A DNA stretch of 25,325 nucleotides from Clostridiales bacterium UBA4039 (GCA_002382805.1 DGAD01000035.1:1-25325); one strand, 5' to 3'; positions 16,578 through 24,487 are shown, counted from the first letter of the stretch. The notes: generated by a model not told the origin, from the sequence alone. Program-made: numbers and translations.

Positions 16578-18242
16578 ATGGAGTTGGGCGCTGAAGTAAA
16601 AGTGGCAACAATTGTTTTGTGGAATTTTGTCGCACTAATGATTAATATTGGTGCGCTTGTAATTATGCATATGAAAGCCAACAAAAACATAACCTTAAAA
16701 GCTTTTTTTGTTGTTCAAGCAGGAATGATTATATGGTTGGTTGGAAAAATATTCAAAACAGTCTCGCCAACAGTAGAGCTTAGGTGGTTTTTCATCGTTT
16801 TTTATTACCTTGGAATCTGTTTGTTGGAAGTCGCTTTTTTTGAGTTTGCATATATTTATCTCAAAGAAAAAAAGTTGGATAAAAAAGTAAAATGGATAAT
16901 TTATGCAATAGGCTTCATCCAATTTGTCATCGTAGCAACCAATCCACTGCATTATAAATTCTACAGCATCTTTGACTTTTGGGGAGATGAGTTTGGTCCA
17001 CTTTTTTATGTGCATGCCGTTATCAATTACCTCTTTATATTGACGGGCATGTTTATGTGTAGTATCAAGTTTAAACAACAGGTCAAAAATAAAAGTAAAA
17101 TAGAACAAAACCTTATTTTTATGGCAATATTAGTGCCGCTGGTGTTTAATTTTATCTACATAACACGAATGCTTGAAGCGGTGTTTGACTATTTGAATAT
17201 CCAGATTTTTGATACGACACCGATTGTATATACTTGGTCGATTCTTATCTTTGTCTATGCTACGTTTAAGTATGAGTTTTTTTATGTCAATCCGATTATG
17301 AAGCATGAAGTATCCAAAAAACTTGACAATCCTGTCCTTGTAATGGATAAGCGATATACCAAAGTCTATGCAAATGCAGAGTTTGAAAACACAATGGAAA
17401 ACGCCATAAAAACGATTATTGATGAAATCAAAAAAGGAAAAGACACAGTCATACGATTAGGCGATAAATATTATTACTATTGCCTGAATCAGCATAAAAG
17501 CTATGGAGGGATAAAATCTATTGTTTGCTTTACAGATATAACCATGTATGAAAAAGCCAAGGAAGAGGTTAATAAAGAGAATAAAGAGCTTGCTTTATCC
17601 AATACAAAGCTGGAAAATCAGATTGAGATGTTAAAGCAGACCTCACAAGTCGGGGCAAGAAATTACATGGCAAGAGAACTGCATGATATCTTAGGACACT
17701 CTCTTGTCGTTACCATAAAACTGCTGGAAGTAAGTCGATTATACTATAAAACCAATAGGCAACGAGCGATGGAGAGTTTGGATAATGCGGTTAAATCCAT
17801 TCAAAAAGGTTTTGAAGGCATGAAGACGATTCAAGATAAAGACAATGCGCTGATATATAACACAACTGCTTTAGAAAAAGAATTAAAAAGTATGCTTAAT
17901 ATTGTTGCAGTAAGTGGAATTGAGGTGAATTTTTATTTGCGAGGGACCAAAATGCTATTAGATGAAACAATCTATGACACTTTAAAAAAGATTGTCACCG
18001 AACTTGTGACCAACACATTAAAGCATGCTAAAGCAACCCAGATGCTTGTATCCATAACCATTGCCGACAAAAGACTCACCTTACGGACGATGGACAATGG
18101 AAAAGGGAATCCATGCCTTACCAAAGGCAATGGACTCACAGGCATCGATGGAAGGGTGGCACTTGTTGGTGGAAGTGCAAAATATACAACAGCTCCGGAA
18201 GAAGGTTTTGTGAGTAATATATGCATTCCACTTGAGATATAA
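16578..18242 (+). CDS. 7TM sensor histidine kinase (NarL-partner type)
   Basis: This is a 554-aa membrane kinase. About seven hydrophobic helices (12-235) match the 7TM histidine-kinase N-terminal region. A PAS-like segment (about 250-322) and a coiled coil (325-356) lead to the phospho-acceptor helix ARELHDILGHSLVV, with His369. The HATPase domain has N-box Asn479 (ELVTNTLKHA), DNGKG (506-510) and KGNGLTG (516-522). The RELHD...GH arrangement is that of HisKA_3-type kinases that pair with LuxR/NarL regulators, consistent with the upstream gene. The signal is unknown. It overlaps no neighbour, and an untranslated 193-bp gap without a clear terminator follows. Confidence 0.93.
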   Translation: MELGAEVKVATIVLWNFVALMINIGALVIMHMKANKNITLKAFFVVQAGMIIWLVGKIFKTVSPTVELRWFFIVFYYLGICLLEVAFFEFAYIYLKEKKLDKKVKWIIYAIGFIQFVIVATNPLHYKFYSIFDFWGDEFGPLFYVHAVINYLFILTGMFMCSIKFKQQVKNKSKIEQNLIFMAILVPLVFNFIYITRMLEAVFDYLNIQIFDTTPIVYTWSILIFVYATFKYEFFYVNPIMKHEVSKKLDNPVLVMDKRYTKVYANAEFENTMENAIKTIIDEIKKGKDTVIRLGDKYYYYCLNQHKSYGGIKSIVCFTDITMYEKAKEEVNKENKELALSNTKLENQIEMLKQTSQVGARNYMARELHDILGHSLVVTIKLLEVSRLYYKTNRQRAMESLDNAVKSIQKGFEGMKTIQDKDNALIYNTTALEKELKSMLNIVAVSGIEVNFYLRGTKMLLDETIYDTLKKIVTELVTNTLKHAKATQMLVSITIADKRLTLRTMDNGKGNPCLTKGNGLTGIDGRVALVGGSAKYTTAPEEGFVSNICIPLEI

Positions 18243-18435
18243 GTTTTCTTGTTGAGTCCATACCATGACCCGGAAAACGTGGCAATAACCATGTGGCTAT
18301 AAATATTGGCTTTGTGACCAACCCAAAATGACTACTAGGATATGGCGAAGTAAGCTAAAGAAGTATATGCTTATACTGAACTTATCGAGAGTTTTTTAAA
18401 GATTATTCTTAGTAGAAAGGGTAAAGGAGGAGACA

Positions 18436-19980
18436 ATGAAAAAAATAGTGATGTGGCTAGGTGTACTTATGCTAATGCTTTCATGTATGGGTTGTACACA
18501 AGATGAGGTGAAAAAAGTCGGACAAACCTTAACAGAAAAGGGGGGAGAATACGTAGAGCAAGTTGTTGCACAAGGCGTTAGTGGAACCAATCTTACAGCA
18601 TGCGGGGATGCGTATAACGCACAGAACCTAAGCTATAATGTGTATGGAGTACAGTTAAGAGAAGATGGGAACACAAAGCACTTAGTTCTCAGTATGGAAG
18701 TGTTGAATAATTCGGATAAGGATATTAGTTTTAGTCCGATGATGCGATTAGAACTGCTTAATGCCAATGGTGAAGAATGTAGTTGGAATATGATGATTGG
18801 AAAGTTAGACGGAGTCATCACACCTAATAATAAGTTAAAGGGTGATGTGGCTTTTGATGTTACAGATATTGAAACGAGTGACTATACGTTGAGCATCGGT
18901 AATGATTTTGAACTTAATCAAGCGATTGCTATAACCTCAGAAGATATTGGCAAAACATACCCTGAAATATTTGAAACAAGTGGTGTAGTAAGTGAATTCA
19001 CTGTAGGGGTTCCGGTTTTATCTGAAAGGTTTGATATGGAGATTACGGAGGTTGATAGAAAGCCATCTGATAAGGAAGGTCTAGACATTTTGTTGATTAC
19101 GTTGTCCATGACCAATAATGCTTCCGAGGCGTCGGCATTAGGTTTTGAAATTGATGGAGTATATACAGCAGAGGGAGAAGAACTGAATACGGCGGTCAAT
19201 GAGTGGACGTTTACTAATTGGCCCATTGAAAGCAATACAACTGAGACGGGAATTGTATCCTATTATGTCCCAGAAGCGATCAACGATTGTTATATGACAG
19301 TAAGACCTAATATCAGCGACTTCAATAATTTGAACAATATTGTGTTTTCTGTAGAGCCGGTAACAGATGAGAATGGAACAAGCTTAATTAGTTCAATGGC
19401 TACTGAGCGTCTGGATACATTGAGTGTAACTGCAGACATCACTGCGTTTGGCACCACAACAACGATGACCACATATTATGATGGCAATAAATCCAAAACG
19501 GAAGTGAGCATGCCAGACATGCCAATGAGCATCATGATTCATATTCCCAATCAAGAAGTTATGTATCAATATGTTTATGGGGAGTCTACAGGAGTTAAGA
19601 TTACAGGAGCTACCCTTGAAGGCGCTCAACAGATGGGGATGATGATGGATACTTCTATATTGGCGACGCTAGTTGATGGAGGGTCAGAGGATATCACCAC
19701 GAGTATAGAATATATCGAAGAATTAGGTGGTGAAGAAGTCATCTATATTGAAGCGACCCAATCAGATGATGAAGTAGGGGAGATTCTTGTGAAGATGTGG
19801 TATTCAGAAAAATATGCTACACCATTAAAGTATCAAATAATTATGGGCGAGACAATTATGACCGATATGGTGGTAACAAAGATTCATGATAATGTAAAGT
19901 ATAATGCAGATACATTCATGCCGCCTGCAGACATTGAATTTCAAGAAGTCGACATGGACACGATGATGCAAATGTGGTAA
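18436..19980 (+). CDS. Lipoprotein with DUF4352-like and LolA-like domains
   Basis: This 514-aa exported protein has a signal peptide with lipobox ending CMGC (Cys20 likely lipidated; Cys17 in LSC is an alternative). Residues about 55-150 and 185-290 look like two beta-sandwich DUF4352-type (telokin-like) domains: LVLSMEVLNNSDKDI and LLITLSMTNNASEAS patterns. Residues about 310-510 resemble a LolA/DUF4412-type lipoprotein-binding barrel (TADITAFGTTTTM, YYDGNKSKTEV, MWYSEKYATPLKYQI). Methionine is enriched around MPDMPMSIMIH and MGMMMD. AAAGGAGG precedes ATG. It probably sits on the outer face of the cytoplasmic membrane. Its ligand is unknown. Confidence 0.78.
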   Translation: MKKIVMWLGVLMLMLSCMGCTQDEVKKVGQTLTEKGGEYVEQVVAQGVSGTNLTACGDAYNAQNLSYNVYGVQLREDGNTKHLVLSMEVLNNSDKDISFSPMMRLELLNANGEECSWNMMIGKLDGVITPNNKLKGDVAFDVTDIETSDYTLSIGNDFELNQAIAITSEDIGKTYPEIFETSGVVSEFTVGVPVLSERFDMEITEVDRKPSDKEGLDILLITLSMTNNASEASALGFEIDGVYTAEGEELNTAVNEWTFTNWPIESNTTETGIVSYYVPEAINDCYMTVRPNISDFNNLNNIVFSVEPVTDENGTSLISSMATERLDTLSVTADITAFGTTTTMTTYYDGNKSKTEVSMPDMPMSIMIHIPNQEVMYQYVYGESTGVKITGATLEGAQQMGMMMDTSILATLVDGGSEDITTSIEYIEELGGEEVIYIEATQSDDEVGEILVKMWYSEKYATPLKYQIIMGETIMTDMVVTKIHDNVKYNADTFMPPADIEFQEVDMDTMMQMW

Positions 19981-19984
19981 TGAA

Positions 19985-20078
19985 GTTTGTCCTCAACTCT
20001 ACGTTACGTAGGTTGGCATATCTGCCAAGATAACATAAAATATAAGAAACGAAGTCATGAGAAAGTTGAGGAACAAAC
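19985..20078 (+). promoter_or_regulatory. Structured leader sequestering the RBS of the XRE-SOR gene
   Basis: GTTTGTCCTCAACT (19985-19998) is complementary to AGTTGAGG-A-ACAAAC (20064-20078) with a single bulged A. The right arm contains the only ribosome site (GAGGA, 20069-20073 region) and touches the ATG at 20079. Inside lie a perfect palindrome CTACGTTACGTAG (19999-20011) and a hairpin TTGGCA-TATC-TGCCAA (20013-20028). It fills almost the whole gap between two genes. A folded 5' leader or an operator array for the downstream regulator is possible. Confidence 0.6.
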
Positions 20079-20660
20079 ATGAGTTATGTAACCGGAAAAA
20101 CAATCAAAGAATTAAGAGAAAAGAAAAAATATACCCAGAAGCATTTAGCGCAGTTGCTTCAGATTAGCGATAAAACCGTATCAAAATGGGAAACGGATAG
20201 AGGTCTTCCAGACGTTAGTCTTATCAGTGGACTGGCCGAGGTCTTGGGGGTATCAGTAGCAGAGCTATTGATGGGAGAAGTCATAGAAAATGATAATCCT
20301 TCAGCCAACGTTAAAAAACTGAACTTTTACATCTGCCCCATATGCGGCAATGTAATTCAAAGTATAGGTGTAGGGTCTTACAGCTGTTGTGGCATTCACT
20401 TACCAGTGGCAACAGTTGAAGAAAACGATTTGGAACATGAGATTTGTGTCGAAGATATCGATGGAGAATATTATGTACATATGGAGCATCCTATGAGTAA
20501 AACCCATTATATTTCTTTTGTCGCTTTCGTCACGAGTAATCGTGTTGAGATGGTCAAGTTATATCCTGAACAGAATGTAGAGTGTCGCTTGGCAAAACGG
20601 GGACACGGATACCTGTATATCTACTGCAACAGACATGGTCTATATAGAACCATTATCTAG
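20079..20660 (+). CDS. XRE regulator fused to desulfoferrodoxin (superoxide reductase)
   Basis: This is a 193-aa fusion. Residues 7-66 form an XRE/Cro helix-turn-helix (TIKELREKKKYTQKHLAQLL, KTVSKWETDRGLPD). Residues 83-106 are a desulforedoxin-type FeCys4 site: Cys86, Cys89 and the adjacent Cys103-Cys104. Residues 112-190 are a neelaredoxin/superoxide reductase domain with all five expected iron ligands: His120, His137 (EHPM), His143 (THYI), Cys183 and His186 (YCNRHGL). Known superoxide reductases detoxify superoxide in anaerobes using two such iron centres. Here the module is probably a redox sensor controlling DNA binding, or a dual enzyme-regulator. The ribosome site is inside a predicted stem. 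Confidence 0.9.
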   Translation: MSYVTGKTIKELREKKKYTQKHLAQLLQISDKTVSKWETDRGLPDVSLISGLAEVLGVSVAELLMGEVIENDNPSANVKKLNFYICPICGNVIQSIGVGSYSCCGIHLPVATVEENDLEHEICVEDIDGEYYVHMEHPMSKTHYISFVAFVTSNRVEMVKLYPEQNVECRLAKRGHGYLYIYCNRHGLYRTII

Positions 20661-20674
20661 AAAAGAGGGTACTT

Positions 20675-20704
20675 AAAAAGTCAGTTTTCTACTGGCTTTT
20701 TTTT
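20675..20704 (+). terminator. Rho-independent terminator after the XRE-SOR gene
   Basis: An 11-bp stem (20675-20685 with 20691-20701, one G-U) has a 5-nt loop and an eight-T run overlapping the right arm. Confidence 0.8.
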
Positions 20705-20789
20705 GTGTTTTCAGATAGAATGGATATTAACATTTTTGAGGAGTAGTATTTTTTAGGGAAAACAGGTGAAGAGTTAAGGAGGTAATCAT

Positions 20790-21863
20790 ATGCAACATCT
20801 AGGGACGCAGCGACTTGAAACCGAGCGGTTGATACTACGTCGCATTGAATTGACAGATGCTTTTGACATGTACCAGAATTGGGCGAGTGATGATGAGGTG
20901 ACGCGTTATCTGACATGGCCTTCTCATGGGTCAGAAGCGGGATCGTATGCTTATATCGAAATCCTGCAAAAAGCATATGAAAGCAATCAATCCTATGATT
21001 GGGGAATTGAACTAAAAGCAACTCGGCAACTCATTGGGACAATAGGATCGGTGCGTTATGATGACAATGTTAAGTCTGCCCATATTGGATACGCTCTTGG
21101 ACGTCCATGGTGGGGACAGGGCATTATGACAGAGGCTTTACGCGAGGTTATTCGCTTCTTACTGGTAGAGGTTGGACTTAACCGTGTAGATTCAAGACAT
21201 GATCCAATGAATCCAGGCTCTGGTCGTGTTATGCTTAAGAGTGGGATGACCTATGAAGGTACATTAAGAAAAACTGATCGTAATAATCAAGGTATCTGTG
21301 ACGCTGCATGGTATGGTTTGATTCGTGAAGACTATCTCAATAAAAAAGCAGAAGCGATGGACTGTGGATGGACTATGGGGCGACAGTGGTTTCGCTATCG
21401 GGCATGTGCGATTATTATTGAAGATGGATGCGTGTTATTTGGCAAAAATCCGGTGGATAACTATTATTATTCGATCGGTGGCGGTGTACATCTAGGAGAA
21501 AAATCTGAAGATGCGGTCCGACGTGAAGTGCTTGAAGAGACAGGCGTAGAGTATGCCATAGATCGTTTGGCATTTGTCCATGAGAACTTTTTTACAGGCA
21601 CAGGGAGTCTTGCAGGGTATGATTGCCATGAGATTGCCTACTACTACTTGATGCAGCCAAGAGGAAGCCAAACGCTAAAAAGCAATAGCTACACCAACGG
21701 AGTTAAGGAAGAGATGCACTGGCTACCCTTAGATCGGATTGGAGAGTATCATGCTTACCCGAATTTTTATCAAGAACATTTACAAGACATATTAGATGGA
21801 CAGGGCGTCAGACATGTGATGACAGATGTACGTGCACAGGCAGAGGAGAAAAAAGTATTATGA
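20790..21863 (+). CDS. GNAT acetyltransferase-Nudix hydrolase fusion
   Basis: This 357-aa two-domain enzyme begins with a RimJ/RimL-type GNAT acetyltransferase (about 7-185): LETERLILRRIELTD, then the acetyl-CoA loop RPWWGQGIMTEAL (105-117) and NPGSGRVMLKSGM. The C-terminal Nudix hydrolase (about 203-345) has a full Nudix box GX5EX7REUXEEXGU at 231-253 (RREVLEETGV). AAGGAGG precedes the ATG, and the stop overlaps the TPR gene by 4 nt. The GNAT part probably acetylates an amine and the Nudix part hydrolyses a nucleotide-diphosphate-linked compound. Shared substrates or a combined pathway are not evident. Both active sites appear complete. Confidence 0.9.
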   Translation: MQHLGTQRLETERLILRRIELTDAFDMYQNWASDDEVTRYLTWPSHGSEAGSYAYIEILQKAYESNQSYDWGIELKATRQLIGTIGSVRYDDNVKSAHIGYALGRPWWGQGIMTEALREVIRFLLVEVGLNRVDSRHDPMNPGSGRVMLKSGMTYEGTLRKTDRNNQGICDAAWYGLIREDYLNKKAEAMDCGWTMGRQWFRYRACAIIIEDGCVLFGKNPVDNYYYSIGGGVHLGEKSEDAVRREVLEETGVEYAIDRLAFVHENFFTGTGSLAGYDCHEIAYYYLMQPRGSQTLKSNSYTNGVKEEMHWLPLDRIGEYHAYPNFYQEHLQDILDGQGVRHVMTDVRAQAEEKKVL

Positions 21864-22615
21864 AACGTGCGAGGAACTTTTTTATATTTGTAATTATCGG
21901 TATCATTATAATGGTAACACTGCAACAGTTTATTGATTCAATGGCAATCATTATGGGAATTACGTATATACTTATGTTTGGAATGTTTTTGGGTAGTAGT
22001 ATATATCGTCGTAGCAAACGCTTAGCGCTATTAAACGATGCTTGTGACCCAGAAGCCTTTTTGCAAAAGACCCTTAAGCAACAAGAATTAACAGGTAGTC
22101 ATAAAAAAAGTGATGTGATTCTTAAGCTTGACCAAAGTGCGGCATATTTATGTATGGATAAACCCGATGAAGCGAGAAAACTGCTTTTAGAGATAGAGCA
22201 AAAATACATCAAGAATCCTTCCCTTAAGATGGTCTATGTCGTCAATCTTATTATTGCCTATTATGAACTGGGAGAAATTGAACAAGCAGAACGTCTCTAT
22301 GAGCAGGAAGTCGGTCTCTTGCTACCCACAGGTAAGAAGATGCAAAAATCGATGCAGTTACTTACGGCAGAGCGATACTATTATCTAAAAAAATATCAAG
22401 CGTGTATCGATTATTATGAAGAACTCTTAAGTCAAAAAGACTTTGTAAAAGGTCTTCGAAATCGTCATCATGCAGGGATTGCTTATATCATGGCACTATC
22501 CAATCTACACCTTGGGCATACAGATACGGCTCATGAGCAACTGCAACAAGTTATCACAAAAGGGAACAAACTTGCAATGGTCCAAGATGCCAAGCAACGC
22601 TTAGCAGAGATTTAA
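21860..22615 (+). CDS. Membrane-anchored TPR protein
   Basis: This is a 251-aa protein. Two hydrophobic helices (about 6-22 and 28-46; FFIFVIIGIIIMV, IIMGITYILMFGMF) anchor it, and basic YRRSKRLAL follows. The rest is helical with tetratricopeptide-like repeats (KLDQSAAYLCMDKPDEARKL, IAYYELGEIEQAERLYEQE, RYYYLKKYQACIDYYEEL, AIYIMALSNLHL-type). Its ATG overlaps the stop of the GNAT-Nudix gene (ATGA), so they are co-translated. It probably serves as a protein-interaction scaffold at the membrane. No enzymatic motif is seen. Confidence 0.75.
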   Translation: MKRARNFFIFVIIGIIIMVTLQQFIDSMAIIMGITYILMFGMFLGSSIYRRSKRLALLNDACDPEAFLQKTLKQQELTGSHKKSDVILKLDQSAAYLCMDKPDEARKLLLEIEQKYIKNPSLKMVYVVNLIIAYYELGEIEQAERLYEQEVGLLLPTGKKMQKSMQLLTAERYYYLKKYQACIDYYEELLSQKDFVKGLRNRHHAGIAYIMALSNLHLGHTDTAHEQLQQVITKGNKLAMVQDAKQRLAEI

Positions 22616-22628
22616 GGAGGGGTATACA

Positions 22629-23255
22629 ATGAAAGTCTTAATGGTAAACGGAAGTCCGCGAAAAGATGGGTGTACTTATACAGCACTAGAAGCTATGGCA
22701 AAAGTCTATCAGGACAAAGGTGTGGAGACGGAGATTATCCAACTGGGAAAGCAACCCATTCGTGACTGTACGGCGTGTGGGCAGTGTCGTAATCTTGATA
22801 ACGCCTGTATCTTTAATGATGATCCGGTCAATGCGTTTTTAGAAAAAGCCAAAGAGGCTGATGGTATTGTCTTTGGAACACCCGTGTACTATGCACATCC
22901 ATCGGGACGCATTCTATCCTTTCTTGACCGTGTCTTCTATGCAGGTGGCAAAAGCCTAGCCAATAAGCCGGGGGCGATGATTGCTTCGGCTAGACGTGCA
23001 GGTACCACAGCGTCCATGGACGTCTTAAACAAGTACTTTACTATCTCTAACATGCCAATCGTCTCCTCATCCTATTGGAACGGCGTCCACGGCAACACAC
23101 CTCAAGAAGTGCTTCAAGACCTGGAAGGTCTTCAAACAGTGCGTAACATTGCTATCAACATGACATGGTTGATGGAGTGCATCGCCCTCGGTCGCAAGCA
23201 CGGCATAGAAGAGCCTACGCTCTACAGTGGTGAACGGACAAACTTTATTCGATAA
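22629..23255 (+). CDS. NAD(P)H-dependent FMN reductase, flavodoxin fold
   Basis: This is a 208-aa flavoprotein. The first strand and phosphate-binding loop are VLMVNGSPRKDGCT (3-16). A cysteine-rich CTACGQC (48-54) with a later Cys60 resembles iron-sulfur flavoprotein-type cysteines. The isoalloxazine loop GTPVYYAHPSG is at about 84-94, and ARRAGTT at 121-127 is typical of the NADPH_dep_FMN_red family. AAGGAGGGG precedes ATG, 13 nt after the TPR gene, so it ends the same operon. It probably reduces quinones or small oxidants, or passes electrons. The exact acceptor is unknown. It is followed by a 411-bp gap without a convincing gene. Confidence 0.88.
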   Translation: MKVLMVNGSPRKDGCTYTALEAMAKVYQDKGVETEIIQLGKQPIRDCTACGQCRNLDNACIFNDDPVNAFLEKAKEADGIVFGTPVYYAHPSGRILSFLDRVFYAGGKSLANKPGAMIASARRAGTTASMDVLNKYFTISNMPIVSSSYWNGVHGNTPQEVLQDLEGLQTVRNIAINMTWLMECIALGRKHGIEEPTLYSGERTNFIR

Positions 23256-23270
23256 AAGTGGCATTCATTC

Positions 23271-23299
23271 TTGGAAGCGGATACAAAGTATGGTAAAAT
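23271..23299 (+). promoter_or_regulatory. Strong promoter upstream of the cassette array
   Basis: -35 TTGGAA (23271-23276) and extended -10 TGGTAAAAT (core 23294-23299) are 17 bp apart. It reads toward the cassette array about 330 bp downstream and could drive the array in the manner of an integron Pc promoter, or the small ORF at 23339. Confidence 0.6.
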
Positions 23300-23338
23300 A
23301 TTAAGCGAAGGGTAAATTATTGATGGGGGATAATCAAG

Positions 23339-23470
23339 ATGCCAAGCTTAATAGCAATAGAGCAACCATTTATAACCAAAAAAAATATCACAACAACATA
23401 TAGATTATATAAAGCATATAGACCAACGCTGAATAAAAGTATAGCCAAGGCATTACTATTTATTCCATAA
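23339..23470 (+). CDS. Possible 43-aa small protein
   Basis: A short open frame starts at ATG 23339 after GGGGG at 23325-23329 and directly downstream of the 23271-23299 promoter. It would give 43 residues rich in Lys/Thr/Ile with no recognisable motif, ending at TAA 23470. Position and spacing are plausible but no homology is known to me. The rest of the 23256-23666 gap holds heptamer repeats and the attI-like repeats, otherwise nothing recognised. Confidence 0.25.
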   Translation: MPSLIAIEQPFITKKNITTTYRLYKAYRPTLNKSIAKALLFIP

Positions 23471-23520
23471 TGCAGTTGGTCTTCTTTGCGTATGAAAATA
23501 TATGGTAGTGCAAGAAGATA

Positions 23521-23548
23521 GAGAGAAGAGAGAAGAGAGAAGAGAGAA
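23521..23548 (+). repeat. Four tandem copies of heptamer GAGAGAA
   Basis: Four perfect units of GAGAGAA run from 23521 to 23548. Slippage by one unit would shift frame in any gene across it, but no gene is convincingly read through this stretch. Confidence 0.85.
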
Positions 23549-23570
23549 GAAAGTGGGAAGCAGTGTTGGC

Positions 23571-23633
23571 GCAATGCGTAAACACAACTAAAACAATGCG
23601 TGTTGTTGCAATGCGTAAACAGTGGAGTTAGAG
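23571..23633 (+). other. attI-like site with three CAATGCGT repeats
   Basis: Three direct repeats CAATGCGT (23572-23579, 23594-23601, 23609-23616) lie upstream of GTTAGAG (23627-23633), where cassette 1 begins. The first and third extend to GCAATGCGTAAACA (23571-23584 and 23608-23621). There is no attC-like fold here, so this is the array's leading edge rather than another cassette end. Direct repeats beside a GTTRRRY-type core resemble integron attI sites. No integrase gene adjoins it in the window. Confidence 0.55.
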
Positions 23634-24487
23634 GAAATCCACACCTGAGCACAAAAGGAGAAAAATATGTTGATAGAGAATGAAATTAAGTACCTCAAGA
23701 GTTTAATTGTTGATATTGAAAACAAATTTCAGAAATTAAGTATACCTTATGCTCCGGGTAAGGTTATTATGGGAGTAATTGGAACAAGTGATGTCTCTGA
23801 TTATTATTCAAGTAAGACTGTGGTTGATACAGTTCTAAGTTTAGACAAGAAGATAAAGCTGTCTCTTGATAAAGCGATTGAATACGCATACTCAGAAGTT
23901 GTTCTGAATAATTTCAACCCTATTTTAGAGGGAGGGGAGGAGGAGTTTCTGGCATACTATTATATTGAGAATGCTATATATAGAACATCTACAATATGGG
24001 ATTGTATAGCACAATTATACAACATTTATCACAACCTCGGTAAAGATCAGAATAGAATTCATTATCATGGACTATTTAAAGAATTAAGTAGTAAGCCTGA
24101 GACCGAAAGGATCGACGGAGTAGAAAAGATCTTTAATTATCTTGATGAGGTGGATGATACAACATTAGTTGGTAGATGGAATGGTAACCATGGCTATATA
24201 AAGCAGTATAGGAATAAGATGATTCATAGGAATGCACCGGATGGATTATCAATGTCAAACTTTGATATGAACATGAAATCTCCACCTGTGTATATTTTGA
24301 AGCGTCTGATTGAGGATTATTTTCAATCTATGTTGTTTTTTGAGAAGATAGCTTTAGCTGCACTTAACAGAGATAATTGATATTTATAGGTTGTTCAAAG
24401 GGGACGGCGTGGACTTCCTCTAACAGCGAGTTGACGACATGGCCTTTTTAATCGGAAGGATGGCACACGTCGTCAACTCACAGGACG
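23628..24487 (+). mobile_element. Integron gene cassette 1
   Basis: This 860-bp cassette runs from T23628 (TTAGAGG) to G24487. Its start TTAGAG is the exact complement of its own R'' box CTCTAAC (24418-24424), as expected if the cassette was excised and inserted as a circle. It contains one ORF (23667-24380) on the plus strand and a single attC downstream. Confidence 0.85.
23667..24380 (+). CDS. HEPN-like cassette protein
   Basis: This is a 237-aa helical soluble protein carried by integron cassette 1. AAAGGAG at 23654-23660 places the start at ATG 23667. Near residues 180-195, GYIKQYRNKMIHRN contains Arg-x4-His (RNKMIH), the catalytic-type motif of HEPN RNases. The preceding helix YIENAIYRTSTIWDCIAQLYNIYH fits the usual first HEPN helix. 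The pattern recalls the Cthe_2314-like HEPN group, but that link is from memory. No signal peptide or membrane segment is seen. A defence or RNase role is possible, since cassettes often carry such genes. No antitoxin partner is visible in the cassette. Confidence 0.72.
   Translation: MLIENEIKYLKSLIVDIENKFQKLSIPYAPGKVIMGVIGTSDVSDYYSSKTVVDTVLSLDKKIKLSLDKAIEYAYSEVVLNNFNPILEGGEEEFLAYYYIENAIYRTSTIWDCIAQLYNIYHNLGKDQNRIHYHGLFKELSSKPETERIDGVEKIFNYLDEVDDTTLVGRWNGNHGYIKQYRNKMIHRNAPDGLSMSNFDMNMKSPPVYILKRLIEDYFQSMLFFEKIALAALNRDN

Noticed and set aside
18243..18435. Regulatory RNA or terminator after the kinase gene
   Set aside because: Only very short pairings (TTGG/CCAA) and no T-run hairpin were found, and no convincing promoter.
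23571..23633. A further attC site ahead of cassette 1
   Set aside because: No RYYYAAC box or complementary arms match GTTAGAG on the left, and the repeats are direct, not inverted.
23521..23633. CRISPR array from the repeats
   Set aside because: Repeats are 7-14 bp with spacings of 15-22 bp or none, and no cas genes are near.
23317..23652. Minus-strand 111-aa frame with hydrophobic C-terminal half
   Set aside because: It starts with GTG inside cassette 1, runs through the heptamer tract and attI-like repeats, and has no ribosome site. The hydrophobic stretch may come from AT-rich DNA. It could be a remnant membrane gene, but support is too weak.
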